From Burkholderia paludis (GTDB lineage: Bacteria > Pseudomonadota > Gammaproteobacteria > Burkholderiales > Burkholderiaceae), in the NCBI RefSeq assembly GCF_000732615.1, contig NZ_JPGL01000020.1, positions 150,021 to 214,020 on the forward strand: a stretch of 64,000 bases of DNA. Direction: 5' to 3'. Positions within the stretch are counted from its first letter, which is position 1, and every line of letters begins with the position of its first letter. Positions 1 through 10,711 of the stretch are shown one piece after another. The position numbers were made by a program, and so were the translations under genes. Below the pieces are notes generated by a model. It was not told where the DNA came from and did not search any database. It worked only from the letters and a program-made list of their open reading frames with translations.

Positions 1-1833
1 CAGGTCGGCCTTGTAGTACTGGATCTTGCCGACCGGCACGCCGTACTCCATGTTCGCCTGCGTGAAGTAGCCGCGGCTCGGAATCAGCGCGCTGTCACGT
101 GCGTCGCGCGACCACGCGACCGTCAGCGGCACCGTGTTCGACACACGGCCGAACTCGGTCACGTAATCCTGGTAGCTCTGCGGCGTGTTCGCATCGACGT
201 CGAGGCGGTTCTGCTCCAGGCCCGCGCCGAAATAGACGGTGTCGACTTCCGAGAACGGGATGCCGAACTTCAGGTTGCCGCCGGCGCTGATGATCCGGAA
301 GCTCGAGTTGGTCGAATAGTAGAGCGGCTGGTACGTGCGGTAGTAGACGTCCGTGATCCGCTTGATGCCGTCGACCGTGAAATACGGATCGACCTGCGTG
401 ACGGTCAGCGTGCGGTAGCTCTTTGCGGTGTTGACGTTCACCGACAGGCTCGTACCCGAACCGAACACGTTGTCCTGCGACACGCCGGCCGACAGCACGA
501 CCTTGTCCGTCGACGAGAAGCCCGCGCCCAGCGTAATTGCGCCGGTCGGCTTTTCGTCGACCTTCACGTTCACGTCGACCTGGTCGTTCGTGCCTTCGAC
601 CGGCACCGTCGTCACGTCGACGTTGGTGAAGTAGCCGAGGCGGTTCACGCGATCCTTCGACAGCGCGAGGCGGTTCGAATCGAACCACGAGCTTTCGAGC
701 TGGCGCATTTCGCGGCGTACCACTTCATCGCGCGTGCGCGTGTTGCCGACGACGTTGATGCGGCGCACGTACACGCGGCGGCTCGGATCGACGACGAGGT
801 TCAGGTTCACCTTGTGGTTCGCCTGGTCGATGTCCGGCTGCGCGTTGACGGTCGCGAACGCATAGCCGTATTCGCCGAGCTTGTCGACGATCGACTTCGT
901 GGTCTGCTGCAGCTTTTCGGCCGAGAAGCGGTCGCCCGCCTTGATCTTGACCAGCTTGTTGAGTTCGGCCTCGCGATCGAGCAGGTTGCCCGACAGCTTG
1001 ATGCCCGACACCGTGTACGGTTCGCCTTCGTGCAGCGTGACCGTCAGGTACATGTCCTTCTTGTCGGGCGAGATCGACACCTGGGTCGACTCGATGTTGA
1101 ACTCGAGATAGCCGCGGTTCAGGTAGTACGAGCGCACGGCCTCGAGGTCGCCCGTCAGCTTTTCCTTCGAGTACAGGTCGTTCTTCGTGTACCACGAGAA
1201 CCAGTTCGGCGTCGACAGCTGCATCTCGTCACGCAGCTTGCTGGTGCTGAATGCCTTGTTGCCGATGAAGTTGATCTGGCGGATCTTCGCGCTCGGGCCT
1301 TCGGCCACCGCGAACAGGATCGACACGCGGTTCGCGTCGACCGGCGTGATCGTCGTCTTGACCTCGGCCGCATAGAAGCCGCGCGTCAGGTACTGGCGCT
1401 TGAGTTCCTGCTCCGCCTTGTCGACGAGCGCCTTGTCGTAGTAGCGACCGTCGGCGAGACCGACCGCGCGCAGCGCCTTCGTCAGGTTGTCCTTGTCGAA
1501 CTCCTTCGTGCCGGTGAAGTCGATCGACGCGATGGCCGGCCGCTCCTGCACCTGCACGATCACGACATTGCCCTGCGTGGCAATGCGCACGTCGTTGAAA
1601 AAGCCCGTCGCGTACAGCGCGCGGATTGCTTCGGATGCCTTGTCGTCCGTGAAGGTATCGCCCTGCTTGATCGGCAGATAGGCGAACACCGACCCCGCTT
1701 CGACGCGCTGCAGCCCCTCGATCTTGATGTCTTGCACCACGAACGGTGCCGCTGCATGCGCCGCGAGGCCGTGCGCGGCGAGCGCGGCCGCTGCAACTGT
1801 CTTAGGTACAAAGCGATGAGGTTTGAACAACAT
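1..1833 (-). CDS. bamA: Outer membrane protein assembly factor BamA (3' end outside the window)
   Basis: Central subunit of the BAM complex, which folds and inserts beta-barrel proteins into the outer membrane. Translating the minus strand from the ATG at 1833 gives a signal peptide (residues 1 to about 27, ending AAHAAA), then five POTRA domains. The first begins FVVQDIKIEGLQRVEAG, and the domains run to about residue 425. The first barrel strands follow (TGAITLGAGFSSTDKVVLSAG). About 611 residues are visible, against roughly 770 in the family, so the C-terminal barrel lies beyond base 1. It follows rseP by 61 bases, in the usual rseP-bamA order at the end of a long envelope operon. The identification is secure; the start rests on the signal peptide and a G-rich Shine-Dalgarno-like stretch just upstream. 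Confidence 0.95.
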   Translation of the reverse strand, partial: MLFKPHRFVPKTVAAAALAAHGLAAHAAAPFVVQDIKIEGLQRVEAGSVFAYLPIKQGDTFTDDKASEAIRALYATGFFNDVRIATQGNVVIVQVQERPAIASIDFTGTKEFDKDNLTKALRAVGLADGRYYDKALVDKAEQELKRQYLTRGFYAAEVKTTITPVDANRVSILFAVAEGPSAKIRQINFIGNKAFSTSKLRDEMQLSTPNWFSWYTKNDLYSKEKLTGDLEAVRSYYLNRGYLEFNIESTQVSISPDKKDMYLTVTLHEGEPYTVSGIKLSGNLLDREAELNKLVKIKAGDRFSAEKLQQTTKSIVDKLGEYGYAFATVNAQPDIDQANHKVNLNLVVDPSRRVYVRRINVVGNTRTRDEVVRREMRQLESSWFDSNRLALSKDRVNRLGYFTNVDVTTVPVEGTNDQVDVNVKVDEKPTGAITLGAGFSSTDKVVLSAGVSQDNVFGSGTSLSVNVNTAKSYRTLTVTQVDPYFTVDGIKRITDVYYRTYQPLYYSTNSSFRIISAGGNLKFGIPFSEVDTVYFGAGLEQNRLDVDANTPQSYQDYVTEFGRVSNTVPLTVAWSRDARDSALIPSRGYFTQANMEYGVPVGKIQYYKADL

Positions 1834-1894
1834 GCATCCCCAATATTTAGCTGCATCAAATCAGGCGGCTGCCGAGCGGCCGCCGCCTGACGCT

Positions 1895-3280
1895 TCAAAA
1901 ATGGATTAACCGAGCCAGATCGTTGAACAGCGCGATCGCCGACAATGCGACGATGCAGATCAACCCGGCTCTTTGCAGAATCAGCTGCCAGCGCTCCGAG
2001 ACGGCTTTCCCGGTCGCGGCTTCAACCGCATAATATAACAGATGCCCCCCGTCCAAAACGGGAATCGGCAACAAGTTCAGGACGCCAAGGCTAATGCTGA
2101 CAAGGGCGAGGAACGACAGGAAGGCGGACGGACCGAGCCGCGCGCTCTTGCCCGCGTAGTCGGCGATCGTCACGGGGCCGGACAGGTTTTTCAGCGACGC
2201 ATTGCCCGTGATCATCCGCCCGAACATCCGCAGCGAATACACGGAGATGTCCCACGTGCGGTGCGCGCCGAGCCGCAGGCTCTCGATCGGCCCGTAGCGC
2301 ACGTCGACCGACGGCGCCTGCATCGCCAGCGCCGCACCGATGCGCCCGACCTGCTGCCCCGACTCGTCGTCGCGCTGCATCTGCGGCACGATCGACACCG
2401 CCCGTGCGGCGCCATTGCGCTCGATCTGCAGGTCGAGCGGCGCGCCCGCGTGGTGCTTGACGAAATCGATGAAGCGCGCCGCGCCGGCGATCGGCTTGCC
2501 GTCCAGCGCGACCAGCTTGTCGCCGGCCTTCAGGCCCGCCTGCTCCGCCGCGCTGCCGGGCTGCACCGATGCGACCGACAGCGTGCCGCCGCCGGCCTCG
2601 AAGCCGAGACGGGCCATGAAGTCGTCGTCGAGCTGGCTTTCGGGAATATTACGGAGATCGACGCGGAAATCGAACGTCGTGTTGCCGTCGCGCGCGCCGA
2701 GCACGATTTCGCGGTGATCGAACGCGGCCGCCAGCAACTTCCAGCGCAGGTCCGACCACGACCGCACCGGCTCGAACCCGCCGCCCTGCGCGTCGCCCGC
2801 GTGCACGTTGCGGATCGACACGATCGTCTCGCCGCCGTCGAAGCCCGCGCGCGCCGCCGCCGTGCCGGCGGCCGGCGGAGCGACGATCGCCGCCGGCTCG
2901 TTTACACCGGTGGCGAATACGACGGAAAAAAGCACAATTGCCAACAGGAAGTTCGCAATCGGTCCGGCCGCAACGATCGCGATGCGCTTGTAGACCGACT
3001 GCCGGTTGAACGCCTGCCCGAGCTCTTCCGGCCGGATGCCCGGGCCGGGATCGCGCTCGTCGAGCATCTTCACGTAACCGCCGAGCGGCAGCGCGGACAG
3101 CGTCCACTCGGTGCCCGTCCGGCGGCTCACCCAGCGCGCGACGGGCTGGCCGAAGCCGATCGAGAAACGCAGCACCTTCACGCCGCACCAGCGCGCGACG
3201 CGATAATGTCCGTACTCATGCACGACGACCAGCACCCCGATCGCCACCGCAAACGCGATCAGTTCGACCAGCACGTTCAT
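1895..3280 (-). CDS. rseP: Site-2 intramembrane metalloprotease RseP
   Basis: Inner-membrane zinc protease of the M50 family, 461 residues. In well-studied relatives it cleaves the anti-sigma factor RseA within the membrane and removes remnant signal peptides. The zinc motif HEYGH is at residues 21-25 inside the first membrane helix. One or two periplasmic PDZ domains fill the middle (PGSAAEQAGLKAGDKLVALDG). The second metal-site motif, LNLLPIPVLDGGH, is near the C-terminus. The ATG at 3280 is chosen because the open frame upstream of it is only a shadow of dxr. The gene is 11 bases downstream of dxr and precedes bamA, so protease and BAM are expected to be co-transcribed. Confidence 0.96.
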   Translation of the reverse strand: MNVLVELIAFAVAIGVLVVVHEYGHYRVARWCGVKVLRFSIGFGQPVARWVSRRTGTEWTLSALPLGGYVKMLDERDPGPGIRPEELGQAFNRQSVYKRIAIVAAGPIANFLLAIVLFSVVFATGVNEPAAIVAPPAAGTAAARAGFDGGETIVSIRNVHAGDAQGGGFEPVRSWSDLRWKLLAAAFDHREIVLGARDGNTTFDFRVDLRNIPESQLDDDFMARLGFEAGGGTLSVASVQPGSAAEQAGLKAGDKLVALDGKPIAGAARFIDFVKHHAGAPLDLQIERNGAARAVSIVPQMQRDDESGQQVGRIGAALAMQAPSVDVRYGPIESLRLGAHRTWDISVYSLRMFGRMITGNASLKNLSGPVTIADYAGKSARLGPSAFLSFLALVSISLGVLNLLPIPVLDGGHLLYYAVEAATGKAVSERWQLILQRAGLICIVALSAIALFNDLARLIHF

Positions 3281-3291
3281 GAGCACCCCAT

Positions 3292-4488
3292 TCAGACAGT
3301 GCGCTCCACGCGTGGCGCAGGCGCTTTCGCAATGATCGCGGCGGCGAGGCGGCGTGCCTCGGTATCCGCCGCCAGGACGTCCTCGAGCCCGTCGGGCGCA
3401 CGGTTCGGCAGCGTGTTGAGCACCGCATCGACCGTCGCCGCGATCGCCATGAAGCCGATCCGGCGCTCGAGAAACGCTTCGACCGCCACTTCGTTCGCCG
3501 CGTTCAATGCGGCGCTCGCGATGCCACCCTCCTCGAGCGCCTTCAGTGCGAGCGCGAGGCACGGGAAGCGTGCGTAATCGGGCTTCTCGAACGACAGCTG
3601 GGCGATCTGCGCGAGGTCGAGCTGGTCGACGCCCGCATCGACGCGATCGGGAAACGCGAGCGCGTGCGCGATCGGCGTGCGCATGTCGGGGTTGCCGAGC
3701 TGCGCGAGCACCGAGCCGTCGCGGTACGACACCAGCGAGTGGATCACGCTCTGCGGATGGATCAGCACGTCGATCCGGTCGCCCGGCAGCCCGAAGATCC
3801 AGTGCGCCTCGATCACCTCGAGGCCCTTGTTCATCATCGTCGCGGAATCGACCGAGATCTTGCGGCCCATCACCCAGTTCGGGTGCTTGCATGCCTCGTC
3901 CGGCGTCACGTCGACGAGCGTGGCCGGCTCGCGCGTGCGGAACGGGCCACCCGACGCGGTCAGGATGATCTTCGAGATCCCGCCGTGCTCGGTGGCTTCG
4001 CGCGGCATGCACTGGAAGATCGCATTGTGTTCGCTGTCGACCGGCAGCAGGATCGCGCCATGGTCGCGCACGGCGTCCATGAAGATCGCGCCCGACATCA
4101 CCAGCGCTTCCTTGTTCGCCAGCAGGATGCGCTTGCCGGCACGCGCGGCCGCGAGGCTCGGCGCGAGGCCGGCCGCGCCGACGATCGCCGCGACCACCGT
4201 GTCGCAGCCGTCGCTCTTCGACACGTCGACGAGCGCCTGCGGCCCGTGCAGCACGGTCGTCCTGCTGCCCGCCGCGCGCAGCTTCACATCGACCTGCGCG
4301 GCCGTCGCGGCATCGCCGACCACCGCCACCTCGGGCGTGAAACGCAGGCACTGCTCGACCAGTTTGTCGCCGTTGCGGTGGGCGGTCAGCGCGTAGACCG
4401 AGAAGCGCTCGGGATGGCGCGCGACCACGTCGAGCGTGCTGTCTCCGATCGAGCCCGTGGAACCGAGCAATGTCAGACGTTTTTGCAT
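3292..4488 (-). CDS. dxr: 1-deoxy-D-xylulose 5-phosphate reductoisomerase
   Basis: Second enzyme of the MEP pathway. It converts DXP and NADPH to 2-C-methyl-D-erythritol 4-phosphate, feeding isoprenoid synthesis. The 398 residues match the family length. The NADPH-binding loop GSTGSIG is at residues 9-15, and the catalytic/metal region contains [11 protein letters not shown] and [12 protein letters not shown] substrate-loop tryptophan and histidine are present ([21 protein letters not shown]). It lies between cdsA and rseP on the same strand, 15 bases after cdsA, and shares the operon with uppS, which uses the isoprenoid product. Confidence 0.97.
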   Translation of the reverse strand: MQKRLTLLGSTGSIGDSTLDVVARHPERFSVYALTAHRNGDKLVEQCLRFTPEVAVVGDAATAAQVDVKLRAAGSRTTVLHGPQALVDVSKSDGCDTVVAAIVGAAGLAPSLAAARAGKRILLANKEALVMSGAIFMDAVRDHGAILLPVDSEHNAIFQCMPREATEHGGISKIILTASGGPFRTREPATLVDVTPDEACKHPNWVMGRKISVDSATMMNKGLEVIEAHWIFGLPGDRIDVLIHPQSVIHSLVSYRDGSVLAQLGNPDMRTPIAHALAFPDRVDAGVDQLDLAQIAQLSFEKPDYARFPCLALALKALEEGGIASAALNAANEVAVEAFLERRIGFMAIAATVDAVLNTLPNRAPDGLEDVLAADTEARRLAAAIIAKAPAPRVERTV

Positions 4489-4503
4489 AACAGAATTAGT
4501 GGT

Positions 4504-5325
4504 TTAACCAAGCAGCAGCATCGCGAGCGGCAGCACCGGCAGCAGCGCGTCGACACGGTCGAGCACGCCGCCATGGCCAGGCAGCAGTCCGCTCGAATCC
4601 TTCACGCCCGCCTGCCGCTTCAACAGCGACTCGAACAGGTCGCCGATCACGCTGTACGCGACCAGCAGGGTCAGTGCGGCCCACGCGCCCGGCATCCCGT
4701 AGCGCGCGGCAAATGCAGAAAACAGGGTCGGTTCGAACGCGTGCGCAGCCATTGCCGCGCCGGCAACGACCAGCACGGCCAGCCAGCCGCCGATCGCGCC
4801 TTCCCAGCTCTTCCCGGGACTGATCGTGACGGCCAGTTTACGCTTTCCGAAGGCCTTGCCCGCGAAGTATGCGCCGATATCGGCCAGCCAGACGACCAGC
4901 AGCAGCGACAGCACGAACGGAACGCCCTGCGCGCGCGCCGCGACGAGCGCATGCCAGCAGGCGGCAAAGACCACGAGGCCCGCGGCCAGCAGGAACGGCC
5001 GCCATACGCCGCCCGCGAGTTCGGGCTTGCGCCGCAGCGCGAACGGGCCGACCAGCAGCCAGAACACGCCGGCGGCCATGAAAAGGGGACGGGATGCCGC
5101 CGCGTCGACGCCGAGCGGCGTCGTAGCCGCGAGCGCAAGCGCCGCGACGACCGCATAGACGATCGGGCCGGCGCCGCGAAGCTTCAGCAGGCGCGCCCAT
5201 TCCCACGCGGCGAACACGAGGACGACGCCGATCAGCGCGCCGAATGCGGCGAGCGGTGCGAACAGCGTCACCGGCAGCAGGACGGCCAGCATCACGATCG
5301 CCGTGATCACACGGGTTTTCAGCAT
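4504..5325 (-). CDS. cdsA: Phosphatidate cytidylyltransferase
   Basis: Integral membrane enzyme making CDP-diacylglycerol from phosphatidate and CTP, the branch point of phospholipid synthesis. It has 273 residues with about seven to eight hydrophobic segments. The C-terminal family signature is present ([20 protein letters not shown] followed by GVLDRVD). The start at 5325 ([12 protein letters not shown]) begins directly with the first membrane helix and overlaps the end of uppS by 7 bases, implying translational coupling. The longer upstream frame is the out-of-frame shadow of uppS. Confidence 0.96.
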   Translation of the reverse strand: MLKTRVITAIVMLAVLLPVTLFAPLAAFGALIGVVLVFAAWEWARLLKLRGAGPIVYAVVAALALAATTPLGVDAAASRPLFMAAGVFWLLVGPFALRRKPELAGGVWRPFLLAAGLVVFAACWHALVAARAQGVPFVLSLLLVVWLADIGAYFAGKAFGKRKLAVTISPGKSWEGAIGGWLAVLVVAGAAMAAHAFEPTLFSAFAARYGMPGAWAALTLLVAYSVIGDLFESLLKRQAGVKDSSGLLPGHGGVLDRVDALLPVLPLAMLLLG

Positions 5326-6101
5326 GAAAGGGAATCGGCGTTCTGCGATTGGGGTTCGAGCTGGGCGCTCGTGCGGCCGAAACGGCGCTCGCGCTCCGTA
5401 TACGACGCCATCGCGTCCGCCAGTGCCGCGCCGTCGAAATCCGGCCAGTATTTGTCGGTGAAATAGAATTCGGCGTACGCGAGCTGCCACAGCAGGAAGT
5501 TGCTGACGCGCTGCTCGCCGCCCGTGCGGATGAAGAGGTCCGGCTCCGGCGCATAGGCCATCGCCAGGTGCGGCGCGAAGGCGTCCTCGGTCACTTCGAC
5601 CTCGCGCCCCTCGCGCACGGATTGCTCGACGAGCTTCTTCGTCGCCTGCAGGATGTCCCACCGGCCGCCGTAGTTGGCCGCGATGGTGAGCGTCAGGCGG
5701 GTATTGCGCGCCGTCTTGGTTTCGGCGCGGCGAATCAGTTCGCGGATGCGCGGCTCGAAGCGCTCGAGATCGCCGACGACACGCAGGCGGATGCCGTTCG
5801 CATGCAGCTTGCCGATCTCGCGCTCCAGCGCGGTGATGAAGAGCCGCATCAGGAACGACACTTCGTCGGTCGGGCGCCGCCAGTTTTCCGAACTGAACGC
5901 AAACAGCGTCAGGTATTCGACGCCGGCGCGCGCGCAGCCCTCGACCACCGCCCGCACGGCGTCGACGCCGCGGGTATGCCCCGCGACGCGCGGCAGGCGG
6001 CGTTCGGTCGCCCAACGGCCGTTGCCGTCCATGATGATCGCGATGTGACGCGGCACGACGCCGACGTCAGGCACGCGAACGGTAGAGCTGGTATAAGTCA
6101 T
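5319..6101 (-). CDS. uppS: Isoprenyl transferase (undecaprenyl diphosphate synthase)
   Basis: Cis-prenyltransferase that extends farnesyl diphosphate to the C55 lipid carrier used for peptidoglycan and O-antigen. It has 260 residues. Motif [14 protein letters not shown] carries the catalytic Asp at residue 25, and the NYGGRWD and [15 protein letters not shown] motifs follow in order. The N-terminus has about 15 residues more than the E. coli enzyme, which is common in Burkholderia. It overlaps cdsA by 7 bases and lies 49 bases downstream of frr. Confidence 0.96.
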   Translation of the reverse strand: MTYTSSTVRVPDVGVVPRHIAIIMDGNGRWATERRLPRVAGHTRGVDAVRAVVEGCARAGVEYLTLFAFSSENWRRPTDEVSFLMRLFITALEREIGKLHANGIRLRVVGDLERFEPRIRELIRRAETKTARNTRLTLTIAANYGGRWDILQATKKLVEQSVREGREVEVTEDAFAPHLAMAYAPEPDLFIRTGGEQRVSNFLLWQLAYAEFYFTDKYWPDFDGAALADAMASYTERERRFGRTSAQLEPQSQNADSLSC

Positions 6102-6150
6102 GGCCGTTGAGACAGTAAGGCGGGAAGAAGGCGGCGCGCGAGGACGGTCG

Positions 6151-6711
6151 TCAGACCGTCATGATCTCGGCTTCCTTGCTCTGCACGAGCTTGTCGACTT
6201 CGGCCACGTGCTTGTCGGTCAGCTTCTGCACGTCGTCGCTCGCGCGGCGCTCGTCGTCTTCCGAGATTTCCTTGTCCTTCACGAGCTTCTTCAGCGCTTC
6301 GTTCGCGTCGCGGCGCAGGTTGCGGATCGCGACCTTGGCCGTTTCGCCTTCGCTCTTCACGACCTTGGTCAGCTCGCGGCGGCGCTCTTCCGTCAGCGCG
6401 GGCATCGGCACGCGAATCAGGTCGCCCGACGTGGCCGGGTTCAGGCCCAGATCGGCTTCGCGGATGGCCTTCTCGACCTTCGCGACCATGTTCTTTTCCC
6501 ACGGCTGCACGCCGATCGTGCGCGCATCGACGAGCGTCAGGTTCGCGACCTGCGAGATCGGCACCATCGACCCGTAGTAGTCGACCTGCACGTGATCGAG
6601 CAGACCGGTGTGTGCACGGCCCGTACGGATCTTTGCCAGATCGTTCTTGAACGCTTCGATCGAGCGCTGCATCTTTTGCTCGACGCCCTTCTTGGTATCA
6701 GCGACACTCAT
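6151..6711 (-). CDS. frr: Ribosome recycling factor
   Basis: Cytosolic factor that, with EF-G, splits post-termination ribosomes. It has 186 residues (family about 185) with the expected helical-bundle sequence. It opens [20 protein letters not shown], contains the conserved [19 protein letters not shown], and ends KEAEIMTV. It follows pyrH by 91 bases in the conserved order rpsB-tsf-pyrH-frr. Confidence 0.97.
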   Translation of the reverse strand: MSVADTKKGVEQKMQRSIEAFKNDLAKIRTGRAHTGLLDHVQVDYYGSMVPISQVANLTLVDARTIGVQPWEKNMVAKVEKAIREADLGLNPATSGDLIRVPMPALTEERRRELTKVVKSEGETAKVAIRNLRRDANEALKKLVKDKEISEDDERRASDDVQKLTDKHVAEVDKLVQSKEAEIMTV

Positions 6712-6802
6712 TTCAACCTCCGAACCTTCAAACCTTCAAAGAACGCGGGCCCTGCCCGGCGCATCTCGCGCGCCGCGGCCGCCTGCCCGCATCCACGGGA
6801 GT

Positions 6803-7687
<885 letters not shown>

Positions 7688-8569
7688 TTACTGCTGCTTT
7701 GCTGCTGCGACTTGCGCGGCCACTTCGGCGGCGAAGTCGTCCTGGCGCTTCTCGATGCCTTCGCCGACGACGAACAGCGTGAACTTCTGCACTGCGGCAT
7801 TCGCTGCCTTCAGCATCTGTTCGATCGTCTGCTTGTCGTTCTTCACGAACGTCTGGTTCAGCAGCGACACTTCCTTCAGGTACTTCTGGACGCTGCCGTC
7901 GACCATCTTCGCGACGATCTCGGCCGGCTTGCCCGATTCCGCAGCCTTCTGCTCGGCCACGCGGCGTTCCGTCTCGATCAGTTCCGCCGGCACGTCAGCC
8001 GACGACAGCGCGACCGGCTTCATTGCAGCGATGTGCATCGCGACGTCCTTGCCGACCTGCTCTTCCGCGCCCGTGTACTCGACGATCACGCCGATACGCG
8101 CGCCGTGCAGGTACGTTGCGATCTTGTTCGCGGTTTCGAAACGGACGAAACGGCGGATCGACACGTTCTCGCCGATCTTGCCGATCAGTGCCAGGCGCAC
8201 TGCGTCGACCGTCGAGCCTTCGAGCGGCAGCGCCGACAGCGCGGCCACGTCGGCCGGATTCTGCGTTGCAACGAGTTCTGCAACCGTCTTCGAGAACGCG
8301 AGGAAGTCGTCGTTCTTCGCGACGAAGTCGGTTTCGCAGTTCAGCTCGACCAGCGCGCCTGCGTTGCCGCCGACGAACGATGCGACGACGCCTTCTGCCG
8401 TCACGCGCGATGCCGCCTTGCTCGCCTTGTTGCCGAGCTTGACGCGCAGCAGCTCTTCAGCCTTGGCCAGATCGCCGTCGGCTTCCGTCAGCGCCTTCTT
8501 GCACTCCATCATCGGTGCGTCGGTCTTTGCGCGCAGTTCTGCCACCATGCTTGCGGTAATTGCCGCCAT
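7688..8569 (-). CDS. tsf: Elongation factor Ts
   Basis: Guanine nucleotide exchange factor for EF-Tu, 293 residues. The N-terminal UBA-like domain is [20 protein letters not shown], followed by the EF-Tu-contacting core ([20 protein letters not shown]) and the dimerisation region ([14 protein letters not shown]). An in-frame ATG one codon earlier (8572) is possible; 8569 fits the family N-terminus. A hairpin terminator/attenuator separates it from rpsB. Confidence 0.97.
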   Translation of the reverse strand: MAAITASMVAELRAKTDAPMMECKKALTEADGDLAKAEELLRVKLGNKASKAASRVTAEGVVASFVGGNAGALVELNCETDFVAKNDDFLAFSKTVAELVATQNPADVAALSALPLEGSTVDAVRLALIGKIGENVSIRRFVRFETANKIATYLHGARIGVIVEYTGAEEQVGKDVAMHIAAMKPVALSSADVPAELIETERRVAEQKAAESGKPAEIVAKMVDGSVQKYLKEVSLLNQTFVKNDKQTIEQMLKAANAAVQKFTLFVVGEGIEKRQDDFAAEVAAQVAAAKQQ

Positions 8570-8682
8570 CATTCGCTCCTTGAGTCTGTATTCACAACGC
8601 CGCCCGCTTGGACGCGAACGGCCGAGATTCGGTTCCGGACCCGCGCCGATTCGGCGCGATCAGGTCCGGCGCACAAGCTTAA

Positions 8683-8713
8683 AAAAAGGGGGCCTGTTGA
8701 GAGCCCCCTTTTT
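8683..8713 (-). terminator. rpsB-tsf intergenic terminator / attenuator
   Basis: Perfect hairpin: GGGGGC at 8688-8693 pairs with GCCCCC at 8703-8708 around a 9-base loop. It is flanked by five A and five T that extend the stem and give a U-tract on the minus strand. It lies after rpsB and before tsf. Because tsf and the genes below it are essential, partial read-through (attenuation) is likely. Confidence 0.85.
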
Positions 8714-8731
8714 GCGCCGGCTCGGGGCCAG

Positions 8732-9472
8732 TTACGCGTTTTCCTCGACGTACTCGTCGTCGCCGCGTGCGGCCTGGACCACTTCGTTGACCGCGTTCGC
8801 ACGGCCTTCGAGGATCGCGTCGGCCACGCCTTCGGCGTACAGCGCGACTGCCTTGCTCGAGTCGTCGTTACCCGGGATCACGTAGTCCACACCTTCCGGC
8901 GAGTGGTTCGTATCGACCACGGCGATGACCGGCACGCCCAGCTTGTTCGCTTCGGTCACGGCAATCTTGTGGTAGCCGACGTCGACGACGAAGATTGCGT
9001 CCGGAATGCCGCCCATGTCCTTCACGCCGCCGATCGACTTCTGCAGCTTCGCGATTTCACGTTCGAACAGCAGCGCTTCCTTCTTGCTCATCTTTTCGAG
9101 CTCGCCTGCCTCGACTGCCGCTTCCATGTCCTTCAGGCGCTTGATCGATACCTTCAGCGTCTTGAAGTTGGTCATCATGCCGCCGAGCCAGCGTGCGTTG
9201 ACGAACGGCATGCCTGCGCGCTGCGCTTCCTGGGCGATCGTGTCACGCGATTGACGCTTCGTGCCGACGAACAGGATCGTGCCGCGGTTCGCTGCCAGCT
9301 GGCGCACGTACTTCTGTGCGTCCGTGAACATCGGCAGCGTCTTTTCGAGGTTGATGATGTGAATCTTGTTGCGGTGACCGAAAATGAACGGAGCCATCTT
9401 CGGGTTCCAGAAGCGCGTCTGGTGACCGAAGTGGACACCCGCTTCCAGCATTTGGCGCATCGTGACTGCCAT
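8732..9472 (-). CDS. rpsB: 30S ribosomal protein S2
   Basis: Primary binding protein of the 30S subunit, 246 residues from [20 protein letters not shown], which is the standard S2 N-terminus, through [16 protein letters not shown] residues to [14 protein letters not shown] and an acidic C-terminal tail. A GGAG Shine-Dalgarno sequence lies just upstream of the ATG at 9472. The longer open frame to 9658 is untranslated leader. It is the first gene of the operon, with a leader of about 200 bases in which S2 autoregulation is known in other bacteria. Confidence 0.97.
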
Positions 9473-9680
9473 GTAAATTCTCCACGAGGGTTGGGTCTTA
9501 AGCCGGCCGCCGTACCGCCGCGCGAACCCGCCCGAAGGGCGCGAATTCTGCGCGGCCGGCACCCTGGTTGCGCCGGCTTGCGATTCGGCACGTGCAAAAT
9601 GCCCGTGCCGCAAGTCTTTCACCGCGATGCCGCCCCTATTCCGGGGCAACATCGGCATTTGGATGTCGACTTAGCCAAAG

Positions 9681-9710
9681 AGTATAGCACGCCGATTTGT
9701 CCGCTCTCAA
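9681..9710 (-). promoter_or_regulatory. Sigma-70 promoter of the rpsB operon
   Basis: Read on the minus strand: -35 TTGAGA at 9705-9710, an 18-base spacer, and -10 TATACT at 9681-9686. The predicted transcription start is near 9674, leaving a leader of about 200 bases before rpsB. Confidence 0.72.
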
Positions 9711-9812
9711 GTCGCCCGCCACTTTCGCCTGCCGCGCGCCCGTCGGCCGGACAATCCGCGAAAACCCGCATCCGCTCGGCCGGCAGGGGCTGCGAGGCCC
9801 GCCATAAGGTGC

Positions 9813-9818
9813 GATAAT
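9813..9818 (+). promoter_or_regulatory. Possible -10 box of the map promoter
   Basis: GATAAT (5 of 6 to consensus) lies 33 bases before the map ATG, giving a short leader. The -35 position is poor, so support is limited. Confidence 0.35.
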
Positions 9819-9850
9819 CCGTCAATTCACCGCATTCCAGGCATACCTCG

Positions 9851-10666
9851 ATGGCTATTACGCTCAAAAACGAACACGATATCGCCGAGATGCGCGTCGC
9901 CTGCCGTCTCGCGAGCGAAGTGCTCGACTTCATCACGCCGCACGTCGTCGCGGGCGTCACGACCGCCGAACTCGACCGCCTCTGCCACGAGTACATGCTC
10001 AACGAGCAGGGCACGGTCCCCGCGCCGCTGAACTACCAGCCGCCCGGCTACCCGCCGTACCCGAAGGCCACCTGCATTTCGGTCAACGACGTGATCTGCC
10101 ACGGCATTCCCGGCGAAAAGGTGATCAAGAACGGCGACGCGCTGAACATCGACATCACCGTGATCAAGAACGGCTATTTCGGCGACACCAGCCGGATGTT
10201 CATCGTCGGCGAGGGTTCGATCCTCGCGAAGCGCCTCGTGCAGACCACCTACGAATGCATGTGGCTCGGCATCGACCAGGTCAAGCCCGGCGCGCACCTC
10301 GGCGACATCGGCTACGCGATCCAGAAGCACGCGGAAGCGCAGGGCTACAGCGTCGTGCGCGAATACTGCGGCCACGGCATCGGCACGGTGTTCCACGAGG
10401 ATCCGCAGGTCGTCCACTACGGCCGCCCGGGCACCGGCATCGAGCTGAAGGCCGGGATGATCTTCACGATCGAGCCGATGATCAACGCCGGCAAGCGCGA
10501 CATCCGCACGATGCCCGACCAGTGGACGGTCAAGACGCGCGACCGCAGCCTGTCCGCGCAATGGGAGCACACGGTGCTCGTCACCGAAACCGGCTACGAG
10601 GTGCTGACGGTCTCGGCCGGCACGCCGGCGCGCCCCGTGTTCGCCCAACCGGCGGCAGCGGTCTGA
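9851..10666 (+). CDS. map: Type I methionine aminopeptidase
   Basis: Removes the initiator methionine from nascent proteins after deformylation. It has 271 residues. The metal-site residues are visible in order: Asp in NIDITVI, Asp in GYFGDTSRM, His in YCGHGIGTVFHE, Glu in FTIEPMIN and Glu in WEHTVLVTETGYEVLT. The substrate-site histidine is in VNDVICHGIPGE. It lacks the N-terminal zinc-finger extension of class Ib/c enzymes. It is followed by glnD 45 bases downstream, and both are plus strand. Confidence 0.97.
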   Translation: MAITLKNEHDIAEMRVACRLASEVLDFITPHVVAGVTTAELDRLCHEYMLNEQGTVPAPLNYQPPGYPPYPKATCISVNDVICHGIPGEKVIKNGDALNIDITVIKNGYFGDTSRMFIVGEGSILAKRLVQTTYECMWLGIDQVKPGAHLGDIGYAIQKHAEAQGYSVVREYCGHGIGTVFHEDPQVVHYGRPGTGIELKAGMIFTIEPMINAGKRDIRTMPDQWTVKTRDRSLSAQWEHTVLVTETGYEVLTVSAGTPARPVFAQPAAAV

Positions 10667-10711
10667 GCGCCGTCGCGCCAGCCCGCCCCGCCCGCACCTG
10701 AACGGCCGCCC

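Larger units (their letters stand above)
9473..9850. other. Divergent rpsB/map intergenic region with rpsB leader
   Basis: This 378-base stretch has no gene. It holds the minus-strand rpsB promoter (9681-9710), about 200 bases of transcribed rpsB leader (9473-9674), and upstream of map a GATAAT -10-like box at 9813-9818. I saw no RNA gene in it. Confidence 0.7.

Noticed and set aside
1895..4351. Apparent 818-residue dxr/rseP fusion
   Set aside because: The N-terminal half is a shadow of dxr; RseP begins at 3280.
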